A stretch of 64,000 nt of DNA from Cardinalis cardinalis (Eukaryota; Chordata; Aves; Passeriformes; Cardinalidae), in the NCBI GenBank assembly GCA_014549065.1, contig JACDOX010000217.1:1046370-1110369 (forward strand). The letters are read 5' to 3'. Under the pieces are notes generated by a model. It was not told where the DNA came from, ran no database searches, and saw nothing but the letters and a program-made list of their open reading frames with translations. A program made the translations under genes and the position numbers. The stretch's first letter is position 1. Each line of letters opens with the position of its first letter. Below, piece by piece: positions 46,860 to 58,900 of this stretch.

Positions 46860-47260
46860 AAACTGCTGAGCGGTGATTTATTCAAGAGATTCATCAGTTC
46901 ACCAACTTTCCGAGGCTTCGGAGATGGTGTAAATGTAACAAGTGAGTCTCTTGCATGAATAAAAAATTACGTTTTACATAAATTAAATATATAATTTGAT
47001 TAAACATGTTTATGTCTCGGCAGTGACATTTAGAATAGGAAGTATTCATTTTCTGTTTTGAAAGGAAAAAACTCTTTCAAATGTAATTTGAAGCTGTCAA
47101 ACCAATCTTCTTTACAGATCTTTTAAATGTCACATACCTTCGAAAGGGGATGGCAGATTCCTTTTAAATATGCAATTGCAAACAGTCCAAGCAAAATCAA
47201 GAATTTATTAAAATATGCTACTGACATTTATACTGATTAGGTATAGCCCTTTCCTCACTC
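46860..47260. promoter_or_regulatory. Candidate conserved non-coding element
   Basis: A repeat-free AT-rich block directly downstream of the plus-strand LTR. It has 'gaggcttcggagatggtgta', TAAATTAAATATATAATTTGATTAAAC, 'acataccttcgaaagggga' and ATATGCAATTGCAAAC (octamer/CEBP-like) segments. The regulatory role is inferred from texture. Confidence 0.25.
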
Positions 47261-47820
47261 CCTTTCGATAGACTCCCCTACAAAAGATGTGTCACAACAG
47301 CTCCCATTAACTCTGTGCTCGCTCTAATTCCCCAGCACACAACCAGCCCTTCCCAACCAGCAAAATCCAGCTGCAGGAGAAGAACTTCCTCTTCTCTAGG
47401 GGCCATAATATGGATTTGTGCTCCCTCTACATGAGGAATTGTACTTTTTTGATGATTTCTTACCAGCATGCCTGAAATTTATAACCAAAAATATTAACTG
47501 CACTTACTTTAAATCAAGTGCAGCACTAGCCCTAATGGCTTTAAATGGGAGAGTGTGTTAATCACACACATAAAGAAAACCCACTGCAACTCATTTCCAA
47601 CAACTTTACAGGAGCAACCTGTAAGTTTTGTTTTACAATCACAATATCTATCCTTAGATTATTCATTATTTACCCCACCTAGAATGCATTTCTGGACTNT
47701 TTTTCCTTTCCCTNTTCTACCAGTGAATGATCAAGTGCAGCAATGATGGCAGCTCCCATTCCCAGTTGCTCCCCACTGACATATTGGACATTTTAGGGTC
47801 ATTTNATTTTTTTTAAAAGA
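47261..47820. other. Gene-free single-copy stretch
   Basis: No gene or transposon was recognised in this interval. Confidence 0.35.
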
Positions 47821-48235
47821 CAAAGAATTTAATGATTATTTCTTCCCCTCTGTCATCAGGTCAGTGAAGTGCACAGGCATAACTCTCATTAGCATTAATG
47901 GAAATCCACACTGTAAATTCTCCCCCGTCAAGCAACATTAAAAGCAAGGCCATCCCGACCAAGCACACTCAAACTGGAAAATAAAATATACCTCCCATTT
48001 CTTGCTACCTCCAAAGGGGAAAATGTAATGAAGAGCAGGAGATTAAGCAACAATTCCTGTTTCAAATCTTCCTTGTACTCTATAATTATTCAACACAACA
48101 TACACAATAGTTACTCCTTAACGATGAGAATTTGTTGCACGTTATTGAAAGATTTTATTCTAATGCTCTCTCAACTTTTGGTGCATAACGCAGACAATTA
48201 CAGCACAGCCATTGTGACATAAATCACCATCACCA
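47821..48235. promoter_or_regulatory. Candidate conserved non-coding element
   Basis: An AT-rich block with 'ctcattagcattaatggaaa', TAATTATTCAACAC and 'gttgcacgttattgaaag', and no repeat signature. Its composition fits developmental non-coding DNA. Nothing more can be shown from a single sequence. Confidence 0.22.
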
Positions 48236-50085
48236 CCAAATCTGGCTGTCTTCAAGCTTACACCCAGTGCTTAAAAAGCCTCCAATAGCTACCCATCCAC
48301 CATGGAAAAGACCACACTGGTGGGTTCAGCCTGTGAGGGGGAACAAAGTCACCAAGATTTCTGGGGATTCCCAAAGATGAGCTGTGGAACTCATGACATA
48401 AATATCAATACCCAGTCCCTTGGTGAGCAGCTGCTCTCTGGTTCATGGCTCTGTCAATACCTTCTGCTGACACAACACCGGTGATCAATGTCAGAAACAT
48501 CCCTTAAATACAGCCAGGGAAAGCTGAACACTGTAGGAAAGCACATCCATTTCCATGGGTTTCCCAACGATGAGAAGCTGCCCCTCAGAGCTCCTCCATC
48601 ACTCCTCTGAATCACATCTCCTGCAGAACCCAGGAGAGCTGGGCCACCAGAGGAGACCCTGCCTGCCACCCACCACACCCNGACAAACTCACACCACATG
48701 GGGAAGCTCACTTCTTCACTGAGCCCCTTGAGGACACAGCATCATCTTCCCAGGTGAGGGCACTCAGCACCTTCTCTGTCCCATCCAAACCCTTTTTCCT
48801 GCTCCCACAAAAACCAAAGAATCTTTTGGCTAGCTGAGGCAGAGTTATTCCCATTCCCTGCACNTGGCAAGTGGTCCTTGACCAACACTCATCTGCAGGG
48901 TAGGCATAGCAAAGAATTTGTGTTCTGTCTCTGCTTCTCAGCATACCCAGCTGCTTTTATCCATGGTAACACACAAACACAAGAGCAACCAAACACCCGA
49001 GGTGTAAATGGGATCAGCTCAGCATTAGTTGTGTCCATGCCCCTTGGTTTGTGGAGTCCAGTCCCACCTATCCCTTTGGATTGCTGGGGAGCACAAGAGT
49101 TAAGCTTGCTTAATGCTTAAATCAACTTCAGCCCCTCCACACTACTTTCCAAACCTCCATAAGGTCTTCCTACAGATCTACAGATTTTGTCCATAAAAAC
49201 AAAGGTCTGGACTTCAGGTAGGGCTCCCTTCCCTTTCCAAGGAGTGAGTGGAGGAACCAGCCACCAAACCCTGCACACGCAGCATCTGCAGGCAAGGCCA
49301 TTTCCCTGAGGAGAACACCTTCAGTCCCTGGAGGTTTAACACTCCTGAATGGCAGCCTTGGGAGATGCCAGCAGGCTGCTTTCTGTCTGGCATTTCTGTC
49401 TGGCATTTCCCCCAAGCACTGCCAGTGCAGGACACGTGCCACTTCTCCAGTGCCACCTGGAAAAGGCAGGAGATCTGCCCAAAAGGTGGGCTTCCCAAAA
49501 GCACAGCCAGTCTGATCCACATCTGAGCCACTNTGGAGCACAGTTTTGGAGCCTGCCAGCAGCTGGTGTAGATCAGCACCAGCCCAGCAGCGTGGCAGGG
49601 AGCACAGCCTGGCCTCCCATCCCCGCAGGAGCATCCCTGATTTCCTCTGACAGAATCAGCGCACTCGGCACCAGCCTTCTCCTGAGCCAGAGCAGGAGGT
49701 TGGCCTTTATTTCCACTTTACTGCACCCTGCTGACCCAGGACACGACTTAAAANCACCAAGGATGGAGGGACAGGATTTAGCAGTCAAGTGATAACCACG
49801 CTGGGTGCTAAAAGCCTCCTTGGGAAGGCTCTGCTGTGCCATGAGAGCAACACGGACACATCCCGGGAGAGCAGCCCATGGAGGGGCCAGACCCACCCCA
49901 CGTCTGCTGTGACAGCAGCAGGAGACACACACTGACCCCTCTCACAGTGCCTTCTGTGAATTCCCAGCAGGAGCTTTCCAATGACAACTGCAACGTCTCC
50001 TCTGCATGTGCCGGTCCTGTCCAGAGCTGTCCCAATTTCCAAGCAGCCCCTTCACTCCTNGAGGGTTTCCTAAGCCAGCAGACCC
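48236..50085. other. Gene-free single-copy stretch
   Basis: Mixed-composition DNA with several chance frames of up to 154 codons on both strands, none domain-like. A 13-bp direct duplication (tctgtctggcatt, twice) lies at 49382-49407. Confidence 0.35.
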
Positions 50086-50155
50086 ACAGAATCACAGAAT
50101 AANGAGGTTGGAAGAGACCTCCAAGATCATCAAGTCCAACCACAATGAGCAGCAC
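50086..50155 (-). repeat. CR1 LINE tail
   Basis: The blocks 'cacagaatcacagaataang', 'aggttggaagagacctccaa' and 'gatcatcaagtccaaccaca' are the reverse complement of the last roughly 70 bp of CR1. They include the complete terminal 'atcacagaat' repeat. Confidence 0.92.
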
Positions 50156-51228
50156 CAGCAGCTCTCAGTGTTAGGTGTCCAGCACAGACACCACTCCTCC
50201 CTCCTGGAGCTTGCTGTTTGCTTGATCTGCGGAAGCAGGAACAGGAGAAGCAGCCAGGGAAGGAACAATACCTTAAGANAGTTATGGAAGGAATTGCAGA
50301 ACCATAACACAAACTCCATACAGAGTGTGTGAGTACACAAGCATTTCTCCTGCCACAACATAATTAATGCAAAACATGCTAGGATTTCATTCTTCTGGTG
50401 CAACATGGGCATTATTTTTGTTGATTTGTCCAGCTGGGTTTTTGAAAGCCATGGCTTCCTGCATTCCACAACAGAAACTTTACACCCACCAAACCTGGTA
50501 CCGTTTCATTTTATTCTTCCTGTCTTTATTCTATTTATTTATTCAGCTAGCCAGTGTGAGAGGCCATAAATCGCACTGCTACTTAAGTCACAGGGGGAAT
50601 TCCTTTAAACATAAGTAAAAACTCATAAATAACTTCCTGCAGTCAACAATGCATTCGTTTTCTTCTCTGCCTTCCGACTAATCTTCCAGCTAACAAATCA
50701 AATCAAGTGCCCAAACGTAATTATTCTGTTNTGATAATCATCTCCTTATACTCAGAGCACACCTTGGCTTGTTTCTTCTCAAATTAAAACTATCAGAGAG
50801 GCTTGGGATGGTGGGAGAGAGGAGGAAAGGTTATGAGCCATTGATAAACCCAAGGTAAAACAAGGAAACTCTTCAACTTGACCAAAGTCCTGCATCTTGA
50901 GCAGAAGGTTGGCCTTTTTGTGCTAGGTTGGTAAAAAAAAAGTGATGCCAAATCCAATTTAGACTCACTTTTTATTAGTATGACTCATAGTACAGTTTTC
51001 AAGGCAATGAAGTGCATGATATATAAAAAAATAGATTATTTTAGAAGCAGGACAATTCCCCTAAACTTGCTGGAAGCAATGTAACTACAAATAAATCCAG
51101 GAATTAATCTGTGACAAAGTCAGTAGAAAGGCAAGAAACCTTCACAAAACGCAAACACACAGGACAATGTGGGGCGAACACTTCATTTAACCTTCCACGA
51201 AATTTGCAGTTTGCCCTGTGACTAGCCC
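50156..51228. other. Gene-free stretch, AT-rich around 50.5-51.1 kb
   Basis: No gene was recognised. The 50600-50760 part is repeat-free and AT-rich with 'cccaaacgtaattattctg', a weak candidate for conservation. Confidence 0.3.
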
Positions 51229-51270
51229 TCAGCACTCCCAAAACCTCAGCACTCCCAAAACCTCAGCACT
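51229..51270. repeat. 17-bp short tandem repeat (~2.5 copies)
   Basis: The unit cctcagcactcccaaaa is repeated at 51228-51244 and 51245-51261 and then begins a third time before diverging. Confidence 0.85.
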
Positions 51271-52706
51271 TGCCACCCCTCCTGCTGGCCGTGGGCAGTG
51301 ACAGAGCCTGGTGGTCATTCCCAGTGGGATGGAGGGCAGGGATGATGCCCCAGGGGAACAACCCCACCCGCAGCCACGGCCCCACTGCATCACCACCAGA
51401 TCATGGAGTGATGGCCAGCACCGAGAGCAGGGCCAGCAGCATCAGGCTAAAAATAAACCCCCAGAAATAAACTTGCCTCGGCTGCCAGCCTCCTGAGGAT
51501 GCAAAGGCACGGGGCTGCAGGGGAGCAACAACAGCCCTGACACCATCCATGCGCATCCAGCACAGCCACGGGACAGACTCAGAGGGGAGGAGGGTAAGGG
51601 ACCCACCATGGCAGTGGAAATGCAGTGGGAGTGGGAATAGAATCCCAGCAGGTGAGTGTCAGCCTGCCCAAGCACATCCTCATCCTCCCCAGAGTGCAGC
51701 TGGGGAAGGCAGAAGCTGCCACAACCCATATGGGGATGCGATGCTGTCAGGAAAGCAGAGCTGGAGGGCAGCTGGTAACCCTACTCTCTACATCATTTTC
51801 TTTTATTTCACTGCCTTATTTTGCTATCTTTAAACAAAACCCCCACGACAAGTTTTCCCATGCCAACACCTTCAGCAAGCCTTTGAAAATGTGCAGGTTT
51901 GAAACACAGAAACCATAAACCAGGGCAGCCAGGCTGAGCCATTCCCAGCCAGGACATGGGCATTTCAGAGGACACCCAGCTCATCCCAAAGGCTGCAGGA
52001 GTGGAAGCCAGGGCTGTAGAGCAGAGCCCGGTCACACAGCTCCAGCAGCACCCCCTGGCCTGCCCTGTGCCTCACCAAGGCAGCCACACCTCAAAAACAA
52101 ACACCTGGATTCCCTCATCTGACCTATGGGACTGCTCGTGTGGTACAGAGTTCAGGAAGGGACACCAGAGCCACTTGGAAAGTGGGGTTTTTTTGGTTTT
52201 TTTTTATTAGCTAGTCTGGGGAAAGATGCACATCACAGGAGACAAGGCTCTGGCTGGTTACACCCTCCAGGTAAAAGGGGATTTACTGCAAACACTGATG
52301 CATCCTTCAAGGAGGACCACCACTGAACTGCTGACAGATGATTCCCTACACAGCACACTTTATGAGGTGAGGAAACCNTCCCAAGCCCAGGCTGCAGCCC
52401 TGTGCTGGGGCAGGGAGGCAGGAGCNGCACAGATCCCAGAGCCTGACCCATCCCATGGGTTTCAGTGAGGAGGGATGGTCACCAGGACACCAGCCACAAC
52501 TCAGGAAGGGTCTGCAGCACCTCCCTCCCAGCAGACCTCACCTGAGTTCTCTGAGGGTTGATTTTTTCACTTTGATGTATTTGTTTGATGCATTTCAAGT
52601 GAGACACTCCTAATTCTGTATGATGGAAAGTGATTTTTATAGAAAAGCTGTGATTTCCAGATGAAAATGTTCATTTAGTGGTTCGGAGGAAAAAACCACA
52701 AGAGAT
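51271..52706. other. Gene-free single-copy stretch
   Basis: No gene or transposon was recognised. A T-run with interruptions is at 52188-52206. Confidence 0.35.
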
Positions 52707-52815
52707 CTTACATGAACAGAGGCTCATGAGAGATGGGGAGCAAGAGCCACAGGGCTCTCATCCATTTTAGGCACATAGCACAGAATTACAGAATGGTTTG
52801 GGTTGGGAGAGGTCT
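52707..52815. repeat. Segment duplicated ~560 bp away (copy A)
   Basis: The shared core runs from 'cttaca(t/c)gaacagagg' through 'agcaagagccacag' and 'ctctcatccatttta' into the CR1 tail 'gaattacagaatggtttggg'. The same order recurs at 53268-53370. About 70 bp of non-CR1 flank is duplicated along with the CR1 edge. This means a segment was copied, rather than two CR1s having been inserted independently. Confidence 0.85.
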
Positions 52816-52905
52816 AAAGATCATCTCCAACCCCTTTCCAGGGTCAGGGACATCTTCCACTAGACCAGCTTGCTCCAAGCCCCATCCAAGCTGGCCACAG
52901 TCTTG
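52779..52905 (-). repeat. CR1 LINE 3'-end fragment
   Basis: The reverse complement of a CR1 tail is seen as 'cacagaattacagaatggtt', 'gggttgggagaggtctaaag', 'gatcatctccaacccctttc' and 'ccactagaccagcttgctcc'. It fades after 'gctggccacag'. Confidence 0.9.
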
Positions 52906-53267
52906 GCCACTCATTTAACCTGATGCTCTGCACAATGTTTTGAAACCCTCTAATAAAGATGTCTTAGTGCAATAAAAAAAATCTCGTATCATTTCTATCA
53001 GNAGCTTTAACTCCCTAACACTCCCTTGCACAAAGTTTACATTAGGAAAAATAATTAAACAGCTATTGGACTGATTCTGTGCCTGCTCAGCAAGTATCAG
53101 TACCTTGGTAACTTCCTTATGACTTTACAGAGCTTCCTGTAATTCCCAGGGGATTACCAGAGTTTCTGGGTACACTTTCATGCAGGTCATTTCAGGGTTT
53201 TGGGATTTAGCTTGTGGCACATGAACGTGGCATCACTCAAGCCAACACCTGCACAACTCCCTAGAGT
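52906..53267. other. Unique spacer between duplicated segments
   Basis: No element was recognised. Two AATAAA hexamers lie at about 52952-52957 and 52971-52976, but there is no transcript evidence. Confidence 0.35.
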
Positions 53268-53370
53268 CTTACACGAACAGAGGGTCACAGAGCTGATGGG
53301 CAGCAAGAGCCACAGGCTCTCATCCATTTTACACACNGAATTACAGAATGGTTTGGGCTGGGAGGGGTCT
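53268..53370. repeat. Segment duplicated ~560 bp away (copy B), includes CR1 edge
   Basis: This is the second copy of the segment at 52707-52815. It ends with a truncated minus-strand CR1 tail ('gaattacagaatggtttggg', 'ctgggaggggtct' at 53331-53370), after which unrelated sequence follows. The CR1 part in copy A continues for about 90 bp more, so copy B is the shorter derivative or was truncated later. Confidence 0.85.
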
Positions 53371-54378
53371 TGGGGAGCACAGCCCTGACCTGGGGGTGCC
53401 TGCCCAGCTGGCAGCACACTCCTGCAGTGGGGCAGGGGTGCCTGGCAGGAGCTCAGCAGGAGAGAGGATGGAGGTCAGGACCCACTGGACACCTCAGCTT
53501 TAGGTGCTGTGTATCTAGCCCACGAAGAAATGTGATTTTCATGCCTTTTTTTTTCTTCTATCTGCTATTTTCAAGTCCCAAGAAAGCTACTGGACACAGA
53601 GCATCATTATGCACACCACAACCTGAACACAGCAGGAAATTTTAACATTTCAGCTGCATGCACAAACCCCTCTAACACATGTATATTTTATTTGATTTAC
53701 TGCAATACTTTTCTTCCATCTCTTGAAAGTAATTTTTCTCTAAAGCGTAACTGCTTAATTGGCAAGTGTACAAAATATAATTACACTGCATACAAGTTAC
53801 AATATTGCTTATGGGAATAACACTGTTGATGCATTCTGCTTTATTTTGTGTTTAATCTCTATTAAGAGATCTGTGTGAAAATAGCAAGGTACTCTTGATC
53901 TTATAAACATGACATGTAGTTCAGTCATTTCCCTGCCTAACCAAAGCCCAAACAAATCCAATTGAAAGACAACAGAAAATTCCTGGGCTAGCNTGGCACG
54001 TCCAAGTTAATAAAATTCTTACATTCTCCTCTAAAGAAAGNGCAGTCCACAGGACACTCACAAAGAAAATCCCCAGCGTCTCCNGGCTGAGGTTTGTCAC
54101 ATCCATTTCAGCCCGAGAGCGATGGAAGGACGTGGCACNCAGGAAAACGTGGCTGTGAGTGACAGCATCAGGGGGGTTCATTACATCCCCACAAGGACCT
54201 TTGGAATCCCATCTTCCCAAGGAAAGGGTGAAGAAGCATCGCAGCGCCTGACTCACGCAGCGCGGGGAGCAGCGCCGGGCGCTTGGCAGCAGAGCCTGTC
54301 ACCTTCTGCGCCCCTGGCTCTGCCAGCCGGGACAATGCCGCTCCCAGAGTGCAGCAGGACGGGTTGGGAGAGGTCTGG
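53371..54378. other. Gene-free stretch; 53640-53940 AT-rich, possibly constrained
   Basis: The 53640-53940 part is AT-rich and repeat-free, with 'aaagcgtaactgcttaattg' and 'caaaatataattacactgca'. It is a candidate non-coding element of low certainty. The 54240-54370 part is GC- and CpG-richer. Confidence 0.3.
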
Positions 54379-54552
54379 GTTGGGTGCCAGGAGAGGGTTC
54401 TTCCCCCAGAGGGTGGTGGGCACTGAGCAGGCTCCCCAGGGAATGAGCACAGCCCCAAGGCTGTGTCTGGACAAGGCGGGATTGTTGGGGGGTCTGCAGG
54501 GCCAGGAGCTGCACTGATGATCCACCNCTGTGGGTGCAGCTCAGGAGCAGCT
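54379..54552 (+). repeat. CR1 LINE 3' fragment (variant subfamily)
   Basis: The blocks 'tgccaggagagggttcttcc', 'cagagggtggtgggcactga', 'gcaggctccccagggaatga', 'gcacagccccaaggctgtgt' and 'gcagggccaggagctgcact' match, in order, the CR1 subfamily with 'gggcaggctccccaggga' and 'cagggccaggagttgga' motifs. The terminal repeat has decayed. Confidence 0.82.
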
Positions 54553-55017
54553 GTGGGACCCTTCCAGCAGCCCCTGCTGNGAGCACTTACACCCAGGAGT
54601 AAGTTACTCTCAGGAGGAGATGCCCTGTGCACAGATGGGTCTCACCGCTCCGACACGCACCTACCATCGGCACGGTTTAAGTGCCTTAAAGGTTTATTTC
54701 ATTTGCTTGAGTAATGAGATTAATGTTTGTTTGTTTAAGCTAAATCATACAAAGGCAAACATCTAAATGTCCTTAATTCACAGCATCAGCCCAGGCTGTG
54801 TTACCATGTCAGCCCATCTCACTGTCCTGCTTTTAACTGCACCAACAAATTCCTGCTTTGCTCCAGCTCCTCTCCCAGAGATCACACAGCACAGGGACAC
54901 CTCAAGAAGCCAAATAAACCAATCAATGCTGTCATCTGACATTTTTCCACTCCTTGTTTTCTTTGCCACTGTTTTTTAACNTATTTGACTTCTAGACCTA
55001 AAAACCCAGTGTAAACC
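54553..55017. other. Gene-free stretch
   Basis: The 54640-54775 part is repeat-free with 'cgacacgcacctaccatcgg' followed by an AT-rich 'cttgagtaatgagattaatg' run, a weak candidate element. No gene was recognised. Confidence 0.3.
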
Positions 55018-55130
55018 AAGCAGATATAGACCCCTAAATATATATTTAAATTGAGATAGACATGGTAGACCTCTGTGCATAGATACAGAGGTAGATATAC
55101 AGGTGGATATAGGTATACACACATACAGAA
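55018..55130. repeat. Degenerate TAGA/TACA-type simple repeat
   Basis: Imperfect runs of 'agatagaca', 'atagatacaga', 'tagatata' and 'tatacacacatacag' occur over about 110 bp. It looks like an aged tetranucleotide-type microsatellite. Confidence 0.6.
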
Positions 55131-55868
55131 GGGACATCAAACAATGCTCCTGCCACAGCAGCTCCTGCACACTCAAGCACCACACAGACCAGAGCCCAGC
55201 AACCCCACAGACCCCAGCCATCAATGATGNATGAGATGGGCAGACCCACCTGCAAACTCACCTAAAAGCAGAGTCAACCTGCAAACATCCAGCTGGACAT
55301 TCCCATCTCAAAATAAAAATAAACATGCACACAAACAAACTGCTTTCGTTCCTACCACTACCCCAGCAATGTACAATTAATGCTTAAATCTGAATTTGAT
55401 CTGTTTTGATCACTTTNCACTCTTCTCATAAGTTTCTCACCAGGGACAGAGCTATTCCTGATGTACCATGGTCACCAAGAGCTGGGTAGGAGCTCGACTG
55501 AATTCTGCACAATTAGATACAGCAAATGACTATCAGAAAAAGGAATCCTGCACCTAAATTAACCCTCACCTGACCCAGGCATTAGCCACAAAATGGACCA
55601 ACACTGTCCCTGTGAACTTCTCACCCCATGCCAGGTTCCTGGTGCTGGCACAGAGGTAACTCATCCCTGTCACAGACACAAGGCATTTTTTAAGGAAATG
55701 GTGGGAAATGAAGAACCCACAATCTTTCCCGAGTGCTCAAGGTCCACTCTGAAATCTCCCCCTCCAGACAGAGGTCTCCTCTCTGCAAGTCACCCTCTGG
55801 AAGAAAATCTGTCATGCTGATGCTTGGGATCTGCAAATCCCTAGATGCTCTCATTTAAAGATGGGCTT
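55131..55868. other. Gene-free single-copy stretch
   Basis: No gene or transposon was recognised in this interval. Confidence 0.35.
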
Positions 55869-55966
55869 TCATGGATTCTGAGGTCAGAAGGGACCCCTGT
55901 GAATTTCCAGCCTGACATGCTGCATACTAGCTTACCTAAATCAACCCCTGCTTGAGCCTCACTCAC
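55869..55966 (-). repeat. Ancient CR1-type LINE relic (tentative)
   Basis: The blocks 'tcatggattctgaggtcaga', 'agggacccctgtgaatttcc' and 'agcctgacatgctgcatact' resemble the reverse complement of older reptile/bird CR1 tails ('ggccagaagggaccattgtg', 'agtctgacctcctg'). They do not resemble the young copies elsewhere in the window. This suggests a much older insertion. Confidence 0.55.
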
Positions 55967-58900
55967 TCCAATGAGCAAACATGCCTGAACTTGGCATTTC
56001 TAAAGGTGGAGAAATCACCAGCACCTTCAGCAGCCAGCTGAAATCACCAACCACCATCATCAGTGCTGAAACCACAGACCTTAGCTCTNTTCTTCTGGCT
56101 TCACCTTCCAGCTTTCAGGTCTTGTTAAAACTCTGCCTGCCAGACCCAAGAACGCTTTATTACTCAATTTATTCTCCCTGTGACAACACTAATCCCCTTA
56201 ATTAATTTACCTTCCAACATTCTCCTGGATAAGCCAGGCAGACAGAGGTCCCGGCCCCTTCCCCTGTGTCCCCTCCTGGCTCCTGTGGCATTCCCCCAGC
56301 CCCTCCTGGACAGGCAGCAGGGACAGGGTGGCTGCCACGTCCCTCCCCAGCCTGCCAGCTCAGACAAGGAGCACACAGGACCTTTGGCCATGATATCATC
56401 TCAGNGCTGCTGGCTGGTGCCTCCCCGCTGCCCCACCAGGACATGATTTCTGCAGACAGCATCCTGGAGCTNCAGCCCGGCTTGTTTGCTCCGAGATAGA
56501 GGAATTTACAGTTGGCCATCTGAGAAATATTACCTGCTTGTAGCCAAGCAATACAAATTGCTGTCACCAGCAGCAGTCACTCCTGTTTGTTATTTACCAC
56601 TCTGCCAGCCCTGGTGACATTTCAAGCTCCAGCTGCGGTGACTCTCTGCCTTATCACAGCTTGCTCAAACATTAAGCAGTGTGAGGACAGAAATGAGTGT
56701 TCAGGGAGGCTTCTGGAAAGGGTTGTTTGGGAATTATTCCTGGTTTTACCACTGGATTTTGAGAGCTGGCACTCTGCTGGGGCTCAGCCAGTTGTCCTGC
56801 GCATCCCCAGTCCAAAGAGTGCTGCTGTACCAAGCTGCATTTCTTGCTCAATTTTAAGGAAACAAACTGCCCTCAGTTACTTTTATCAATGCCATTCACA
56901 AGCTCTTNAAGAGAAAAAAGAAAAGTTGGTTCTCAAGGATGTGCTGCCCCTAAACCCATGACAAAGGGAGCTGAGTGCACCACCATCCTGCCTCCATCCT
57001 CAAACAAATCCTCAGGATGCTTGCCCAGGGCTCAGGTGGAGCTGACAAGTCTGGGGTGTTCAGCCTGGCCCATTTCCTGCTTTTCTAGAGTAACACAAGG
57101 TGAGCATTGCCACAGCTCGCAGGAACTCTTCAGTAGCTCAAGACTCAGTAAAAAACACACATTCCTGGCTCAGTTAGCTCTGTAAACCTCTTCAGTGAGA
57201 GGCACCAAGACTGGAGCACAAAGGTCTGACTGCAGCAGTGACTGCTCAGCGTTCACTTCTACCACAACATTCACAGGGACTAAACATAACATGACTTTTC
57301 CCCATCAAAAANTGCAATATTTATGATTTTTCTACCCAGTTTTATTTCTAATATCTTCCAGAACTGTTTGNTGTTCTCATCACTACCAGCCACAGTTTCT
57401 CCCTGCATCCCTTTCCCTTAAGCTCTGATTTTTGGTTTTTTGCTACTGATTCCCCTCTCAGGCACCTGGATGTGCAGACATGGACTGACCNGGAGCACCC
57501 CAATTTGGCAGCCAGCACCTAAAAAAAACCCCAGAGCCCCAGCTGGGAGGGGAATGGGTGAAGGTGGAACAGACAAGCAGAGACACCTGACCAGACTCTC
57601 CCTCCTGACACATCATTCAATGGAGTTTTTTCAGAGATTTCACCCCAGCTAAAGCTGGCACAGGTATTCCAGTTTTAAGCTTTGGGACACCTTAATTCCA
57701 GGTTTGATGTTGCACTGTTACCATTTTTGTATGAAAAAAAGGGAAGAGCTCAAACAAGTGGCAAATATAAAATCTACATGAGCTTGTGCTGCAGGATCAT
57801 GAAACTTCTAAGAACCATGAGAACATGAAAACCAATGAAAAAGGGTTTTTTCCACATATTGAATTGAAATTAATTTCATCCACAACTAATCACAGCAAAG
57901 CTTAAGGCTNTCAACTTTTAAATGTAACATCTACTATTTAGCCTAATTACTTTGCTTAATTTACTGGTTCCTTCCCACATCCCCTCTCATGCAAAACCTG
58001 GTTTTCAACATCAAAATGACAAAAAACCTGACACTGCATNACAACTCTACAGGTACCACCAGCANCTCTCATATTTGGCCTCAGCTGTTTTTNAAAAGGG
58101 AATTTATTTGGAGGGTTTTCTGTCCATCTAAGACCAACAAANGACATTTCCCACACCCCAGGGTGTGACACCCACTGCCTGCACAGGGACTCATTGCTGG
58201 CTTTGCTCATTTTCTACCCCAACAATGATGTCACCAGCTCCAGCACTGTGCCAGCTGCATGGAAACCACAGGGTTTGCAGATTTCCATCTCTTCCCTCTG
58301 CCTCTTTTGGAGCCAATCCTGCTCTCCTTGTGCACCTGTTACTATCCCAAAGGCCATCAGCATTTCAGAGGGGCTCATCCATGCTCCCAGCCAGGGTCAC
58401 TCACACCTTGCAGAGCCACACATCTATAGCCATTACAGTAATAACCAAAAGCCAGGCTAATTTTGGAATATCACACAATTTTGTGCCAACCTCTTCAGCA
58501 CACAAGCTCCTCTTTTTTCAGTGTGAATGGATCACTAAAGAAAAAAAAAAAAGAAGATAGACAGCATCCATTACATATCTGTTATATTTAGCAACANAGA
58601 ATCCATCTGCATTATTCCTGGTCTCATTAAAGACTTGGCTNCTTGTAAATATTGTGTCTGTAATCCCCACGTTTTCCCTCTGAGCCTGCTTCAGGGGTCT
58701 ATTTCTGTAATAATTGGTGTGTGTTGCTGCACAGAAACAGTGGCTGAGTGTCTGTCAACACTGCACAAGTGAATGTACACAGGAGNAACTGCAGCACAGC
58801 TCCTGTGGAAAGCAGCTCCACCAGGTCCCTACAGCACCTCCTCAAAAAACTCCCAGCCCAGGAACCTGAACTCTACACCTGGGCCCAAAAAATGGGGGGA

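Noticed and set aside
52940..52985. Polyadenylated 3' end (two AATAAA hexamers followed by an A run)
   Set aside because: There is no upstream exon or retrogene sequence, and AT-rich DNA yields such hexamers by chance.
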